Source of the DNA: Bradyrhizobium sp.
Lineage (GTDB): Bacteria; Pseudomonadota; Alphaproteobacteria; Rhizobiales; Xanthobacteraceae
Assembly: GCF_017881085.1 (NCBI RefSeq)
Contig: NZ_JADGRI010000012.1
Coordinates: 1-33,944, forward strand
Direction: 5' to 3'
Length of the DNA stretch: 33,944 nt
A model generated the notes under the pieces. The model did no database searches. It was not told where the DNA came from and was given only the letters and a program-made list of their open reading frames with translations. The position numbers were made by a program, and so were the translations under genes. This document shows, in pieces, positions 22,599 to 31,004 of the stretch (position 1 is the stretch's first letter; every line of letters begins with the position of its first letter).

Positions 22599-24494
22599 TC
22601 AATGCCGGTCGCCGTCGCGCTCGTGATCGTGGCCGTGATCCCTGTCGAAATCGAACATATCGAACAGGTCTCCGATCGCCGGCATGTTGACGGGAACATA
22701 GGCATTGTCATCGTCGGTGCGCGGGTTGGGCAGGTTATCACGGCTGCGCGCGCTGAGCTTGCCGAGATGCCAGTTACGCTCGACGAACTTCACGAAGGAC
22801 GAATGTTCATTGTAGACGTGGCTGATGTGACCGCCCCGTGAGAACGGCGAGACCGCGATCATCGGAATGCGCGGCCCGGTGCCGAAGAAATCGACCGGCT
22901 GGATGAAGCCGGAGTCATAGTATCCGCCCCCTTCGTCCACGGTGACGAAAATCGCCGTGCTTTCCCACAGCTCTTTGTTGCCCTGGGCAAGCTCGACGAT
23001 GTTCTTGGAGAATTCCTCGAACAGATTGAACTTCGACGATGCCGGATGGCCGTCCATGGCACCATCGGGCTTGACGTAGGACACCGCCGGCAACGTGCCG
23101 TTCTTGAGATCGTTGAAGAGATCGGTGACGTCACGCATGTGGTCGGCGCGCATCGCCGGATAGTTCACCTGATATTCGAACGGGTTGCAGATGTTGCAAT
23201 AGATTCCGTCGAGCGGAGCGCCGGTCCCGGAAACATTGTAGCTGCCGCCATAATACTTCCACGGAATGTGCTTGGCGCTCAGGAGGTCGCCGATGCTGGT
23301 CATGGTGACCGGCGGAATCGCACCGGCCGGGCTTGGCGTGCCTTGCGGCGTCCAGGCCGGGTTGACGTTCACGGCGTTGTAATAAGCGCCGGGATCGCAT
23401 TTGGTCTGCACGGGGTAGGGCAGCTTGTCGAGGTAGTCGAGGATCGGCTTGATCCCGTGCTGGTTCTGGTCCGAGCAATTGAACCACTGCTTCCGCGTCG
23501 TGTACTGGTTGAGCGTATTGGGCAGCGGATCGGGGTTGTAGATGCTGCTGGCCGGCGGCGTCACAGGGTGGCCCTTGCCGTCGCTGAAAAACACCTGATC
23601 GGCGAAGCCCAGCGGAACGCTGTCGGGCCCGGTCCCGCCCATGACAGGCTGATGATAGTTGTCGCTCATGGTGTAGTGGTCGGCGAGGAATTTCAGATAG
23701 GGCACGTCGTTCTGCTGCATGTTGAAGAACGCCATGGTCTGGCCGGTATCGTGCGGCGTGCCGCCGGGCGCGGTCGAATAGGTCGTCGTGACGAACGATT
23801 GCAGATCGTGCAGGCAGCCGGTCGGATTGCGCCTGGAGACGTGCTCCTTGTCGATCGCGCAATCCATCTGCTGATACATTTGGAAGAACTGGTGGATGGT
23901 GTCGGCGGTATAGGCGTCGTAGGGCATGGTCGGGCCGGTCATTTGGAATGGCCCGGGCGGCAGGTTGCTGACGTTGGTGATGCGGGTGTCGGGGCCGAGG
24001 CTGACTGGCAGACCCGTGCCGCCGGTGCCGAACAGGAACTGGTCGGCGGGGGGAAGGCCTGGATCGCCGCCCGGGATGCCGAGAATGGGGGCACCTGTCG
24101 GGTTTTTTACGCCGCCGAGGTCAGGCGCGGGCAGCGTTGAATACAATGATTTCTTGGCGGATGGCGCGCTGATGAAGAAGCTTGCGCCGTTCGGCGCCGA
24201 CGTGACCTGAAACTGATGCGCCCGGTCGAAGTTCTCGCCAGGCGAGCCGTCGGCCTTGACGACGTGTTCGGACAAGAGGTTCAGCACCCGCTCGTCACGC
24301 GACTTCGGCGTATAGGTGGCAAACAGGTGGTCGAAACTGCGGTTTTCGCCGACGATAATGATGACATGCTTGATCGGCGATGAGGTCTTGATCTGCGTAA
24401 TCGCGTCCTCTGCGCGTACACCTGGCGAAAGCGAGAGCGCAGCCAGAGATACGCCGAGCAGGCCAAGCCTGCGCGGAAGCGCTGTTTTCAGCAT
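22599..24494 (-). CDS. Secreted phospholipase C / acid phosphatase-family phosphoesterase
   Basis: A 631-aa exported enzyme of the phosphoesterase family (PF04185) that includes phospholipase C and acid phosphatase A. ATG 24494 has AGGAG 6 bases upstream. The signal peptide MLKTALPRRLGLLGVSLAAL-SLSPGVRA is cleaved before EDAIT. Family motifs are HVIIIVGENRSFDHLFATY (residues 43-61), DNYHQPVMGGTGPDS, WKYYGGSYN, and TAIFVTVDEGGGYYDSG near 530, with SPFSRGGHISHVYNEHSSF towards the end. Glu50, Asn51 and the later Asp, Glu and His residues would bind metal and substrate. The C-terminus ends DFDRDHGHDHERDGDRH, a probable metal-binding tail. The substrate could be phospholipid or another phosphoester. 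Confidence 0.9.
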   Translation of the reverse strand: MLKTALPRRLGLLGVSLAALSLSPGVRAEDAITQIKTSSPIKHVIIIVGENRSFDHLFATYTPKSRDERVLNLLSEHVVKADGSPGENFDRAHQFQVTSAPNGASFFISAPSAKKSLYSTLPAPDLGGVKNPTGAPILGIPGGDPGLPPADQFLFGTGGTGLPVSLGPDTRITNVSNLPPGPFQMTGPTMPYDAYTADTIHQFFQMYQQMDCAIDKEHVSRRNPTGCLHDLQSFVTTTYSTAPGGTPHDTGQTMAFFNMQQNDVPYLKFLADHYTMSDNYHQPVMGGTGPDSVPLGFADQVFFSDGKGHPVTPPASSIYNPDPLPNTLNQYTTRKQWFNCSDQNQHGIKPILDYLDKLPYPVQTKCDPGAYYNAVNVNPAWTPQGTPSPAGAIPPVTMTSIGDLLSAKHIPWKYYGGSYNVSGTGAPLDGIYCNICNPFEYQVNYPAMRADHMRDVTDLFNDLKNGTLPAVSYVKPDGAMDGHPASSKFNLFEEFSKNIVELAQGNKELWESTAIFVTVDEGGGYYDSGFIQPVDFFGTGPRIPMIAVSPFSRGGHISHVYNEHSSFVKFVERNWHLGKLSARSRDNLPNPRTDDDNAYVPVNMPAIGDLFDMFDFDRDHGHDHERDGDRH

Positions 24495-24804
24495 ATTGTT
24501 CTCCTGTTGGATCAAAGAAATAACGACAACAGGAGCGTTCATATTCTGCGAGGATGACGGGCATTTACCGATTGCGTGACACAACCAGAAACATTCGCAG
24601 CTCGAGATCGCGCCGACCGACAGACTGGCGGCATGATGAGTGCCTCGCCGAATCCGCGCCGCTGATGATCCCGTCAATTCGAGTCGGATGGGCGCGACAG
24701 AAGGTGCGCACGAGTCCGCTTCCGGTTCATTCGCCACCGGCTCGAGCCGGCAGCAAGTCCGGCCACGTTCGCGATGTTTTGAAAGCGGAAATGGATTCAG
24801 AGCA
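24495..24804. other. Promoter gap of the phosphoesterase gene
   Basis: This stretch separates the leftward esterase stop at 24805 from the phosphoesterase start. It should hold the promoter of the latter. No clear promoter box, hairpin with T-run or coding sequence was found. Confidence 0.35.
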
Positions 24805-25752
24805 TTAGTTCAGCGCCTTGAGCCAGGCGCCGATTTCGCTGGCGGCGACATTGGCCTGCTGCAACAGCTTGCCCATGGTGAAGAAGCCGTGGAATTGGCC
24901 GGGAAAATGCCGCCAGGTCACGGCGACGCCGGCTTGCTTCAGCCGGCGGGCGTATTCGTCGCCTTCGTCGCGCAAGGGATCGGCGCCCGCGGTCAGCACA
25001 TAGGCCGGCGGCAGGCCGATCAGCGTCGTGGCGCGCGCCGGCGAGGCGCGCCAGTCGTGCACGTCGGCGGCGCCGTTGAGATAATGATCGCGGAACCATT
25101 TGATCACCGTATGCGTCAGCAGGACGCTGGTCTCCGGCTCAGCATGCGAGGGATGCGTCATCGCAAAATCGATCGCCGGATAGATCAGCACTTGTCCCGA
25201 TATCGCAGGACCGTTGCCGTCACGCGCGGCAATCGCCACCACGGCGGCGAGGTTGCCGCCGGCGCTGTCGCCGCCGACCGACAGGCGCTCCGCGTCGATA
25301 CCAAGCTTGCCGGCATTGTCCGCGATCCACTTCGTGGCGGCGATGGCATCGTCGACGGCCGCGGGGAATTTGTGCTCGGGCGCGAGCCGGTAGTCGACCG
25401 AAATCACGATGAGCTGACCTTCGTCGGCGAGTTTGCGGCATACCACGTCATGCGAATCGAGATCGCCGATCACCCAGCCGCCGCCGTGAAAGAACACCAG
25501 GCACGGCGCGAGGCCGCCCGCCAGCCTCGGTGTCTTCGGGGTGTAGACGCGCGCCGGAATCGATCCGTGCGGGGCGGGGATCGAAAGCGGTGCCACTGAT
25601 TTCAGTTCGGGCGGCTCCGGATTGGTGACGGGCCGACCGGCCAGATAGAATTCGCGGGCCTCCTGCGGCGTCAGCGTCTCGTAAGGCGGGCGTCCGGCTT
25701 CCTGAAACGCCTTGAAGACGGCAGCGGCATCGGGATCGAGGGTCACGGGCAT
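24805..25752 (-). CDS. Alpha/beta hydrolase of the hormone-sensitive lipase family
   Basis: A 315-aa cytoplasmic esterase with AAGG upstream of ATG 25752. HSL-family motifs are complete: oxyanion-hole HGGGW (89-93), YRLAPEHKFPAAVDD (121-135), nucleophile GDSAGG with Ser163, Asp258 in AGADPLRDEGDEYA and His288 in FPGQFHGF. It hydrolyses short-chain acyl esters; the natural substrate is unknown. It is a single gene, not linked in an operon to its neighbours. Confidence 0.93.
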   Translation of the reverse strand: MPVTLDPDAAAVFKAFQEAGRPPYETLTPQEAREFYLAGRPVTNPEPPELKSVAPLSIPAPHGSIPARVYTPKTPRLAGGLAPCLVFFHGGGWVIGDLDSHDVVCRKLADEGQLIVISVDYRLAPEHKFPAAVDDAIAATKWIADNAGKLGIDAERLSVGGDSAGGNLAAVVAIAARDGNGPAISGQVLIYPAIDFAMTHPSHAEPETSVLLTHTVIKWFRDHYLNGAADVHDWRASPARATTLIGLPPAYVLTAGADPLRDEGDEYARRLKQAGVAVTWRHFPGQFHGFFTMGKLLQQANVAASEIGAWLKALN

Positions 25753-25784
25753 GGTGGGAAGAACCTTCTGATATTATTGATTCT

Positions 25785-25851
25785 GTCATTCCGGGATGCG
25801 CGAAGCGCAGGCCCGGAATCTCGAGATTCCGGGTTCGACGCTTTCGCGTCA
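25785..25851. repeat. Palindromic repeat element, family A, incomplete copy
   Basis: It begins GTCATTCCGGGATGCGCG like the complete element and contains a perfect 22-bp palindrome at 25812-25833 (half-site CCCGGAATCTC). It then ends in TTCGCGTCACC without the expected CCCGGAATGAC end, so the right arm is truncated or diverged. It lies 32 bases upstream of the esterase start codon, in its probable 5' region. Confidence 0.75.
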
Positions 25852-25891
25852 CCTCCAGATGAATTCGATCGGGCATTGGGCAGGGGTTTCC

Positions 25892-25921
25892 TCCGGACTT
25901 GTCCGGTTGGTCCGGATTTTT
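25892..25921 (+). terminator. Terminator-like hairpin with an alternative pairing
   Basis: TCCGGAC (25892-25898) can pair with GTCCGGA (25910-25916), followed by TTTTT. The same left arm can instead pair with GTCCGG at 25901-25906. Rightward transcription entering DUF2155 would cross it. It may be a chance structure; the promoter it would follow is not identified. Confidence 0.3.
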
Positions 25922-26111
25922 GGGGTTCGGCGGGGGCGCGCGAACGTTGATCGGGGCGACTATTTCATCTGGAGCGCGGCCTGACTAGTCGTCCGGGCAG
26001 GGCAAAAGCCGCCCTTTCCCCGCCGTATTCGCCGTGTTAACCGGGGCCCCTGCGAGCGGCGGATAAGTCTGTACTATGTCGCGAGCCCGATTCGCCTTTT
26101 AAAGCCGCGAG

Positions 26112-27098
26112 ATGCTTCGAACCATTACGCTAGCCGGTTTTGCGGCCCTTCTGGCCGCCAGTGCGATCTCGCTTGCGCCGCCGGCGCGCGCGCAGATTGG
26201 CAATATCTTTTCTGATCCGTCGCCGCGCCCGCCCGGCAATATTCCCCGCGGCAACCAGCAGCAGGCGCCCGACGACGAAGAGGAAGTACCGGAATTGCCG
26301 CAAGGCAGGGTGCTGCCGGCGCCCAACCGCCCGCTGCCGGGGCAGAATGTTCCGCCGCCCGGATCGGTGCAGTCGCAACCGTTGGCTCCGCCGCCCGGCA
26401 CGTCCGTCGTTCCGCAGAACGTTCAGCCTGGCATCGCGGTGACGCCGCCGCAGCCCAACCAGGGGGTCGCGGTCGCCCCTCCCGGCGCCAATCCGCTGCC
26501 GGGCCAGAAGCAGCCCAAGAGCGTTCCGCAGGCGCCGGCCACCTTGCAGCCCGGCGACGAAGTCGTGACCGAGCCGCCGGCGCAGAAGATCGTCAACAAG
26601 AAGGCGAGCTTTTCGGGGCTGGACAAGATAACCGGCCGCATCATCAATTTTGACGAGGAGATCGGCGAGACCGTCCAGTTCGGCGCGCTGCGGGTCAAGA
26701 CCGACGCCTGCTACACGCGCCCCGCCACCGAGGCCGCCAACACCGACGCCTTTGTCGAGGTCGACGAAATCACGCTGCAAGGCGAGGTGAAGCGGATCTT
26801 TTCGGGCTGGATGTATGCGGCGAGCCCGGGTCTGCATGGCGTCGAGCACCCGATCTATGACATCTGGCTGACCGACTGCAAAAACCCTGACACCACCATC
26901 GTCACGGCCGCGCCGACCGAACCGCCGAAGCCGGCACCGGCTGCCCCGCCGCCCGCACAAAAGCGCGCGGCGCCGAAGCAGGCCCCCCGTCCGCCGCAGC
27001 CACTACCACCGTCGCAGCAGCAGTCCCAGCAGCAGCAACCGCAGCCGCAGCCCCCGCCGCAGCAGCCCGGCGGCCTGTTCGGAATTTTCAGGCAATAA
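26112..27098 (+). CDS. DUF2155-domain secreted protein
   Basis: A 328-aa exported protein with signal peptide MLRTITLAGFAALLAASAIS-LAPPARA cleaved before QIGN. Residues about 35-150 are a Pro/Gln-rich disordered linker. The DUF2155 domain covers about 165-262 (ASFSGLDKITGRIINFDEEI, VKTDACYTRPATEA, IFSGWMYAASPGLHGVEHPI, DIWLTDCK) with two conserved cysteines that probably form a disulphide. The tail is again Pro/Gln/Ala-rich, with a run of Gln codons, and ends GLFGIFRQ. Function is unknown; the domain is common in alphaproteobacteria. It is convergent with aat, 12 bases apart. Confidence 0.9.
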   Translation: MLRTITLAGFAALLAASAISLAPPARAQIGNIFSDPSPRPPGNIPRGNQQQAPDDEEEVPELPQGRVLPAPNRPLPGQNVPPPGSVQSQPLAPPPGTSVVPQNVQPGIAVTPPQPNQGVAVAPPGANPLPGQKQPKSVPQAPATLQPGDEVVTEPPAQKIVNKKASFSGLDKITGRIINFDEEIGETVQFGALRVKTDACYTRPATEAANTDAFVEVDEITLQGEVKRIFSGWMYAASPGLHGVEHPIYDIWLTDCKNPDTTIVTAAPTEPPKPAPAAPPPAQKRAAPKQAPRPPQPLPPSQQQSQQQQPQPQPPPQQPGGLFGIFRQ

Positions 27099-27110
27099 CA
27101 TTGGGGACGA

Positions 27111-27788
27111 TCACCCGCGCGCGGCGATAATCGCAAGCGCTTCTTCGCCGCTGAGCGGGCGATCGACCGGCAGCCGGCAAAAATCCGCGTTCCCACGGAT
27201 TGCCCGGTCGAGCAATGCGGTATAGCGGCGGCGCGGGATCTCGACCGCGCCGAAGCTGCGCAGATGCTCGGTGACATATTGCGTGTCCAGGAGCTCAAAA
27301 CCGCCCGCGATCAGCCGCGCCACCAGATGCACCAGCGCCACTTTCGAGGCGTCGCGGGCGCGATGAAACATGCTTTCGCCGAAGAAGGCGCGCCCGAGGC
27401 TGACGCCATAGAGCCCGCCGGCGAGGTCGTCGTCCTGCCAGACCTCGACGCTGTGGGCGTGGCCAAGCTCGTGCAAGCCCTCATAGAGGTCCCGGATGCG
27501 CTTGTTGATCCAGGTGTCGTCGCGGCCCGCTTGCGGCGCTGCACAGCCCGATATCACGGCCTTGAAGGCCTTGTTGACGGTCACCGTGAACGCATCGGAG
27601 CGCACGGTGCGCTTGAGCCGGGAAGCGATGCGAAAACCGTCGAGCGGGATCACGCCGCGCATTTCCGGCTCGACCCAGAACAGGGTCGGATCGTCGGCGC
27701 TCTCGGCCATCGGGAAGATGCCGCAGGCGTAGGCCCGCAGCAGCACTTCGGGCGTGATCTCGGACGAGGCGGAGTCTCGGGACGTCAT
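27111..27788 (-). CDS. aat: Leucyl/phenylalanyl-tRNA-protein transferase
   Basis: A 225-aa enzyme that moves Leu or Phe from aminoacyl-tRNA to proteins with N-terminal Lys or Arg, creating N-end-rule signals read by ClpS/ClpAP. ATG 27788 gives the usual N-terminus. Motifs are [80 protein letters not shown] and [19 protein letters not shown]. Length is normal. It starts 34 bases after the RR/histidine-kinase stop and may be the last gene of that operon. In relatives aat often follows accC directly. Confidence 0.95.
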   Translation of the reverse strand: MTSRDSASSEITPEVLLRAYACGIFPMAESADDPTLFWVEPEMRGVIPLDGFRIASRLKRTVRSDAFTVTVNKAFKAVISGCAAPQAGRDDTWINKRIRDLYEGLHELGHAHSVEVWQDDDLAGGLYGVSLGRAFFGESMFHRARDASKVALVHLVARLIAGGFELLDTQYVTEHLRSFGAVEIPRRRYTALLDRAIRGNADFCRLPVDRPLSGEEALAIIAARG

Positions 27789-27822
27789 GCCCGGGAGGAT
27801 AGCAGGGGGAAGGCCGTCGCGG

Positions 27823-28914
27823 CTAGCTCGCCGCCGTACAGCCGGGTTTTGCCGCGGCCTTGCTGACGCGGCCGAACCGCAGCACGATCCGGGTGCCGGC
27901 ATGACCGGGATCGCGCTCGACGCTGGCCTCCAGCTTGGAGGCCATGGCGGTGACGATGCGCTGGCCCATGCCGGTGGAACGCGGATCGGTCTTGACGTTG
28001 AGGCCGACGCCGTTGTCGGCGATCGACATCACGAGATCGTCGCCTTGCGCAGTGAGTTCGACGTGAATCGGACCCGCGCCGTCGGGGTAGGCGTATTTGA
28101 CGGCGTTCATCACGAGCTCGTTGACGATGATGCCGATCGCGACCGCGCGGTCGGGATCGATCTCGACCGGTTCGGCCTTGAGGGTCAGCCGCGACATCCG
28201 GTTGCCCTCGGCGGAACGCCGGAGGTCCTCGAGCAGCGCGTCGAGATACTGGTTCAACAGCACGCTCTTCAGGTCGTGGGAGGTGTAGAGCCGGCGGTGA
28301 ACCTGCGCCACGGCGGCGACCCGGCCCATGGCGTTGGTCAGCGCGGCCTTGACGTCGTCCTGGGTGCTCGAATTCGCCTGCAGATGCAACAGCGAGGCGA
28401 TGATCTGCAGCGAGTTGCCGACGCGGTGGTTGACCTCGCGCAGCAGCATTTCGCGCTCGGCGGCGAGCGCGGCATAGCGGTCGCGCGAGGCATGAACCTC
28501 GGCCTCCGCGTCGTCGCGGGCCTTTTGAATCTGCGCCTGCCGTAGCGCGCCGGCGACCGCGACCTGCAGCAGCGGGATGAACTCGCCCTGCACGTCCTTG
28601 ACCAGATAGTCGGCGGCGCCGGCCTTCAGCGCGGTGACGGCGATGCTGGAATCCTGCGCGGCGGTGACGAACACCACCGGCGGCGCGTTCGGGATCGCCA
28701 TGATCCGCTCCAGCGTTTCCAGACCGTCGAGGCCCGGCATGAATTGGTCGAGCGCGACGACGTCGATGCCGCCCTGCTGCAGGCGCTCCAGCCCCTCGTT
28801 GCCGCTGGCGGCATGCACGACCTTGAGGCCGAGCCGCGTCAGGCCGCGCTCGACCAGCCGGGCCAGCCCCTCGTCATCGTCGATGTACAGCAGTGTGGGC
28901 GTCGCGGGGGTCAT
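27823..28914 (-). CDS. Response regulator-histidine kinase fusion (REC-HisKA_2-HATPase)
   Basis: A 363-aa cytoplasmic hybrid protein. REC domain about 6-118: acidic pocket IDDDE, phosphoacceptor Asp56 in [10 protein letters not shown], Thr84 and Lys106. A short helical linker leads to a HisKA_2 dimerisation domain with His163 in [20 protein letters not shown]. The ATPase domain is at about 250-350 ([38 protein letters not shown]). With the receiver first, phosphorylation of REC would control the kinase output. Its ATG overlaps the stop of the single-domain regulator (ATGA). HisKA_2 proteins in alphaproteobacteria often feed the general stress response, but no such partner is seen here. Confidence 0.93.
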   Translation of the reverse strand: MTPATPTLLYIDDDEGLARLVERGLTRLGLKVVHAASGNEGLERLQQGGIDVVALDQFMPGLDGLETLERIMAIPNAPPVVFVTAAQDSSIAVTALKAGAADYLVKDVQGEFIPLLQVAVAGALRQAQIQKARDDAEAEVHASRDRYAALAAEREMLLREVNHRVGNSLQIIASLLHLQANSSTQDDVKAALTNAMGRVAAVAQVHRRLYTSHDLKSVLLNQYLDALLEDLRRSAEGNRMSRLTLKAEPVEIDPDRAVAIGIIVNELVMNAVKYAYPDGAGPIHVELTAQGDDLVMSIADNGVGLNVKTDPRSTGMGQRIVTAMASKLEASVERDPGHAGTRIVLRFGRVSKAAAKPGCTAAS

Positions 28915-29351
28915 GTGGCTGCCGAGGGGACCTGAATGACGGAGAAGAACAGCCCGAGCTGGCGAATGGCGTTGGCGAAGCTATCGTAGTTCACCGGCTT
29001 GGTGATGTAGACATTGCAGCCGAGTTCATAGCAGCGCTTGATTTCCTGGGAATCGTCGGTCGTGGTGAGCACCACGACAGGTGCGCATTTCAGATATTTG
29101 TTCTCCTTGACCCGCCGCAAGATGTCGATGCCGGTCATGTCGGGCAGATTGAGGTCGAGCAGGATCAACAGCGCGTGGCCCTTGTGATCGAGCGCCGAGC
29201 CGTCGCTGCCGAACAGATAGTTCACGGCGTCTGTACCGTTGGTGAACGGCATGATCTCGTTGTTGACGCCGGACCGGCGGATGTTCCGCTCGATCAGCCG
29301 GGCGTGGCCCTCGTCGTCCTCGATCATAATGATGGTAACTGGTTTGCTCAT
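28911..29351 (-). CDS. Single-domain response regulator
   Basis: A 146-aa stand-alone receiver domain. The acidic pocket is IEDDE (10-14), the phosphoacceptor is Asp66 in LLILLDLNLPDMTG, and Thr96/Thr97 with Lys118 in VYITKPVN complete the active site. The insertion between helix and strand (NYLFGSDGSALDHKG) is typical of Rcp1-type regulators encoded next to CHASE3 or phytochrome kinases. It has no output domain, so it probably shuttles phosphate between the flanking kinases. It overlaps both neighbours by 4 bases, so the three genes are one translationally coupled unit. Confidence 0.95.
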   Translation of the reverse strand: MSKPVTIIMIEDDEGHARLIERNIRRSGVNNEIMPFTNGTDAVNYLFGSDGSALDHKGHALLILLDLNLPDMTGIDILRRVKENKYLKCAPVVVLTTTDDSQEIKRCYELGCNVYITKPVNYDSFANAIRQLGLFFSVIQVPSAAT

Positions 29352-30859
29352 GTATCTCTGTTCCGGTTACTGGCTGTCCATTGGATCGGCAGCGTGATCG
29401 TGAACGTGCTGCCGTTGTTGAGTTCCGATTGCACCGACATGGTTCCACCCAGGCGCCGCACCAGCGCGCGGACATGGGCCAATCCGATGCCCTGTCCCGG
29501 TTTGTCCTGGGTGCCGGCGCGGCGAAACAGGTCGAAGATCCGCTGATGGTCCTTGGGGTCGATGCCGCGCCCGTTGTCGGCGACCTCGAAGATCGCAAAA
29601 CCTATCTTGGTCCGGCCCCGCACCGAGATGTCGCCGGGCACGCCCGGCTTGAGGTACTTTAGCGCGTTATCAATCAGGTTGGAGAAAATCTGTTCCAGCG
29701 CGAGCCGGTCCGATACGATCTCCGGCAGCGGCTCGATGCGAATCTGCGCTTCCGCTTCCGCAGCCTGATGCGCCACCGTGGTGACAATGGCTTCGATCAG
29801 TTCGCGGGTGTCGATCCGCACCGGCTCGAACTCGCGCCGTCCCTCGCGGGTGAGGTTGAGGATCGCGGAGATCAGCCGGTCCATCTTGGCGATCGATGAT
29901 TTGATGAAGCCCAACGCTTCCGCGAAATCCAGCGAGAGTTGCTTGTCTGCTCCCTCGAGGTCGGGCTCGGCGTCCCCGGCGAGCACCGGCACCGGCGCGG
30001 AGCCGACGGCGCGGCCGAGGGCCGCGATCCGCCTGAAGATGTCGGCGCGCAACTCCTCGAGTTCGCTGGTGAAGCCCATGATGTTGACCAGCGGCGAGCG
30101 CAGATCGTGGCTGACGATATAGGCGAAGCGCTGGATTTCGTTGTTGGCCTCGCGAAGGTCGGCGGTGCGCTCGTCGACGGTCGCTTCGAGATTGAGGTTG
30201 TTGTCGCGCAATTGCGCCTCGGCCCTGTCGCGCGCGCGCGCCGAGCGCCGCACCAGGAAAATCGAGATGCCGGCCAGCGCGATCACGAGGCCCGAGCCGG
30301 CGATGGTGACGGCCGAGGCGATGCGCTGACTGCGGTCGGCTGCAATGTTGCGGGCCGCGAACAGACGCTCTTCTTCGGCGCGCAGCGCCAGCGCCACCTC
30401 GCGGATCGCGCCGCTGCTGTTTTCCGCGGCAGCCTCGCGGACCAGCGCGACCGCGCCGGCGGGCTGGTTTTGCCTGACGAAGTCCATTTCCCGCGCGAAC
30501 TGGTCGAGCCGCCTTTCGATCGCGATACGCAACTTCCTGGCGTTTTCGACTTGAGCCGGATTGTCTGCTGTAGCCTGCGCGAGCTTCTCGACGGCTGGCA
30601 TAACCGTCGCCACGGCAGCGGTATGGTCGCTCAGGAATTCCGGTCCCAAGGTCAGCAAATAGCCTCGCGCGGCGCTCTCTGCCCGGCGGATTTCCAAGAG
30701 CAGCGCGTTGATCTGGTTTTCCACCTCGACGGTGTGCACCACCAGGCCGCTGTCTTCCCGCGCCTTGTTGACGAAGATGACGGACAACGCGCTGATGGCG
30801 ACCAGCACCAGAAATCCCGCCGCAAGCAGCAGGACTTGCCCAACCGCGCGTCTGCGCAT
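29348..30859 (-). CDS. Membrane sensor histidine kinase with CHASE3-like domain
   Basis: A 503-aa kinase from ATG 30859 (a TTG at 30874 is also possible; no clear ribosome binding site for either). Helix 1 (VLLLAAGFLVLVAISALSVI) and helix 2 (VTIAGSGLVIALAGISIFLV) enclose about 150 periplasmic residues resembling CHASE3 (HTVEVENQINALLLEIRRAE, ARGYLLT). A coiled-coil linker precedes HisKA with His251 in FAYIVSHDLRSPLVNIMGF. HisKA helix 2 is interrupted by about 45 extra residues (AALGRAVGSAPVPVLAGDAE region). The ATPase domain has N, G1, F and G2 boxes (NLIDNALKYLKPG, VADNGRGIDPKD, IFDLFRRAG, GQGIGLAHVRALV). The signal is unknown. It is the first gene of the phosphorelay operon. Confidence 0.93.
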   Translation of the reverse strand: MRRRAVGQVLLLAAGFLVLVAISALSVIFVNKAREDSGLVVHTVEVENQINALLLEIRRAESAARGYLLTLGPEFLSDHTAAVATVMPAVEKLAQATADNPAQVENARKLRIAIERRLDQFAREMDFVRQNQPAGAVALVREAAAENSSGAIREVALALRAEEERLFAARNIAADRSQRIASAVTIAGSGLVIALAGISIFLVRRSARARDRAEAQLRDNNLNLEATVDERTADLREANNEIQRFAYIVSHDLRSPLVNIMGFTSELEELRADIFRRIAALGRAVGSAPVPVLAGDAEPDLEGADKQLSLDFAEALGFIKSSIAKMDRLISAILNLTREGRREFEPVRIDTRELIEAIVTTVAHQAAEAEAQIRIEPLPEIVSDRLALEQIFSNLIDNALKYLKPGVPGDISVRGRTKIGFAIFEVADNGRGIDPKDHQRIFDLFRRAGTQDKPGQGIGLAHVRALVRRLGGTMSVQSELNNGSTFTITLPIQWTASNRNRDT

Positions 30860-31004
30860 GGCATCAAGCGTCAAAGGTGTTTCACTTGGCGAAATTCAGC
30901 AGTCCCCCGCGGGGCAAGTTCCCGGCGACGCTAGAACTCTTGCCAGGGCAAATGGTTCCGTAGCCTTGAATTCTTTTCAGGCCGGCAGGCCGGGCAGGCC
31001 GGGC

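Noticed and set aside
24640..25599. A long rightward ORF opposite the esterase
   Set aside because: Shadow of the HSL-family gene, whose catalytic motifs are all in the other strand.
30978..31003. Near-perfect CAGGCCGGG repeats after accC
   Set aside because: Short GC-rich repeats with no terminator T-run; probably slippage.
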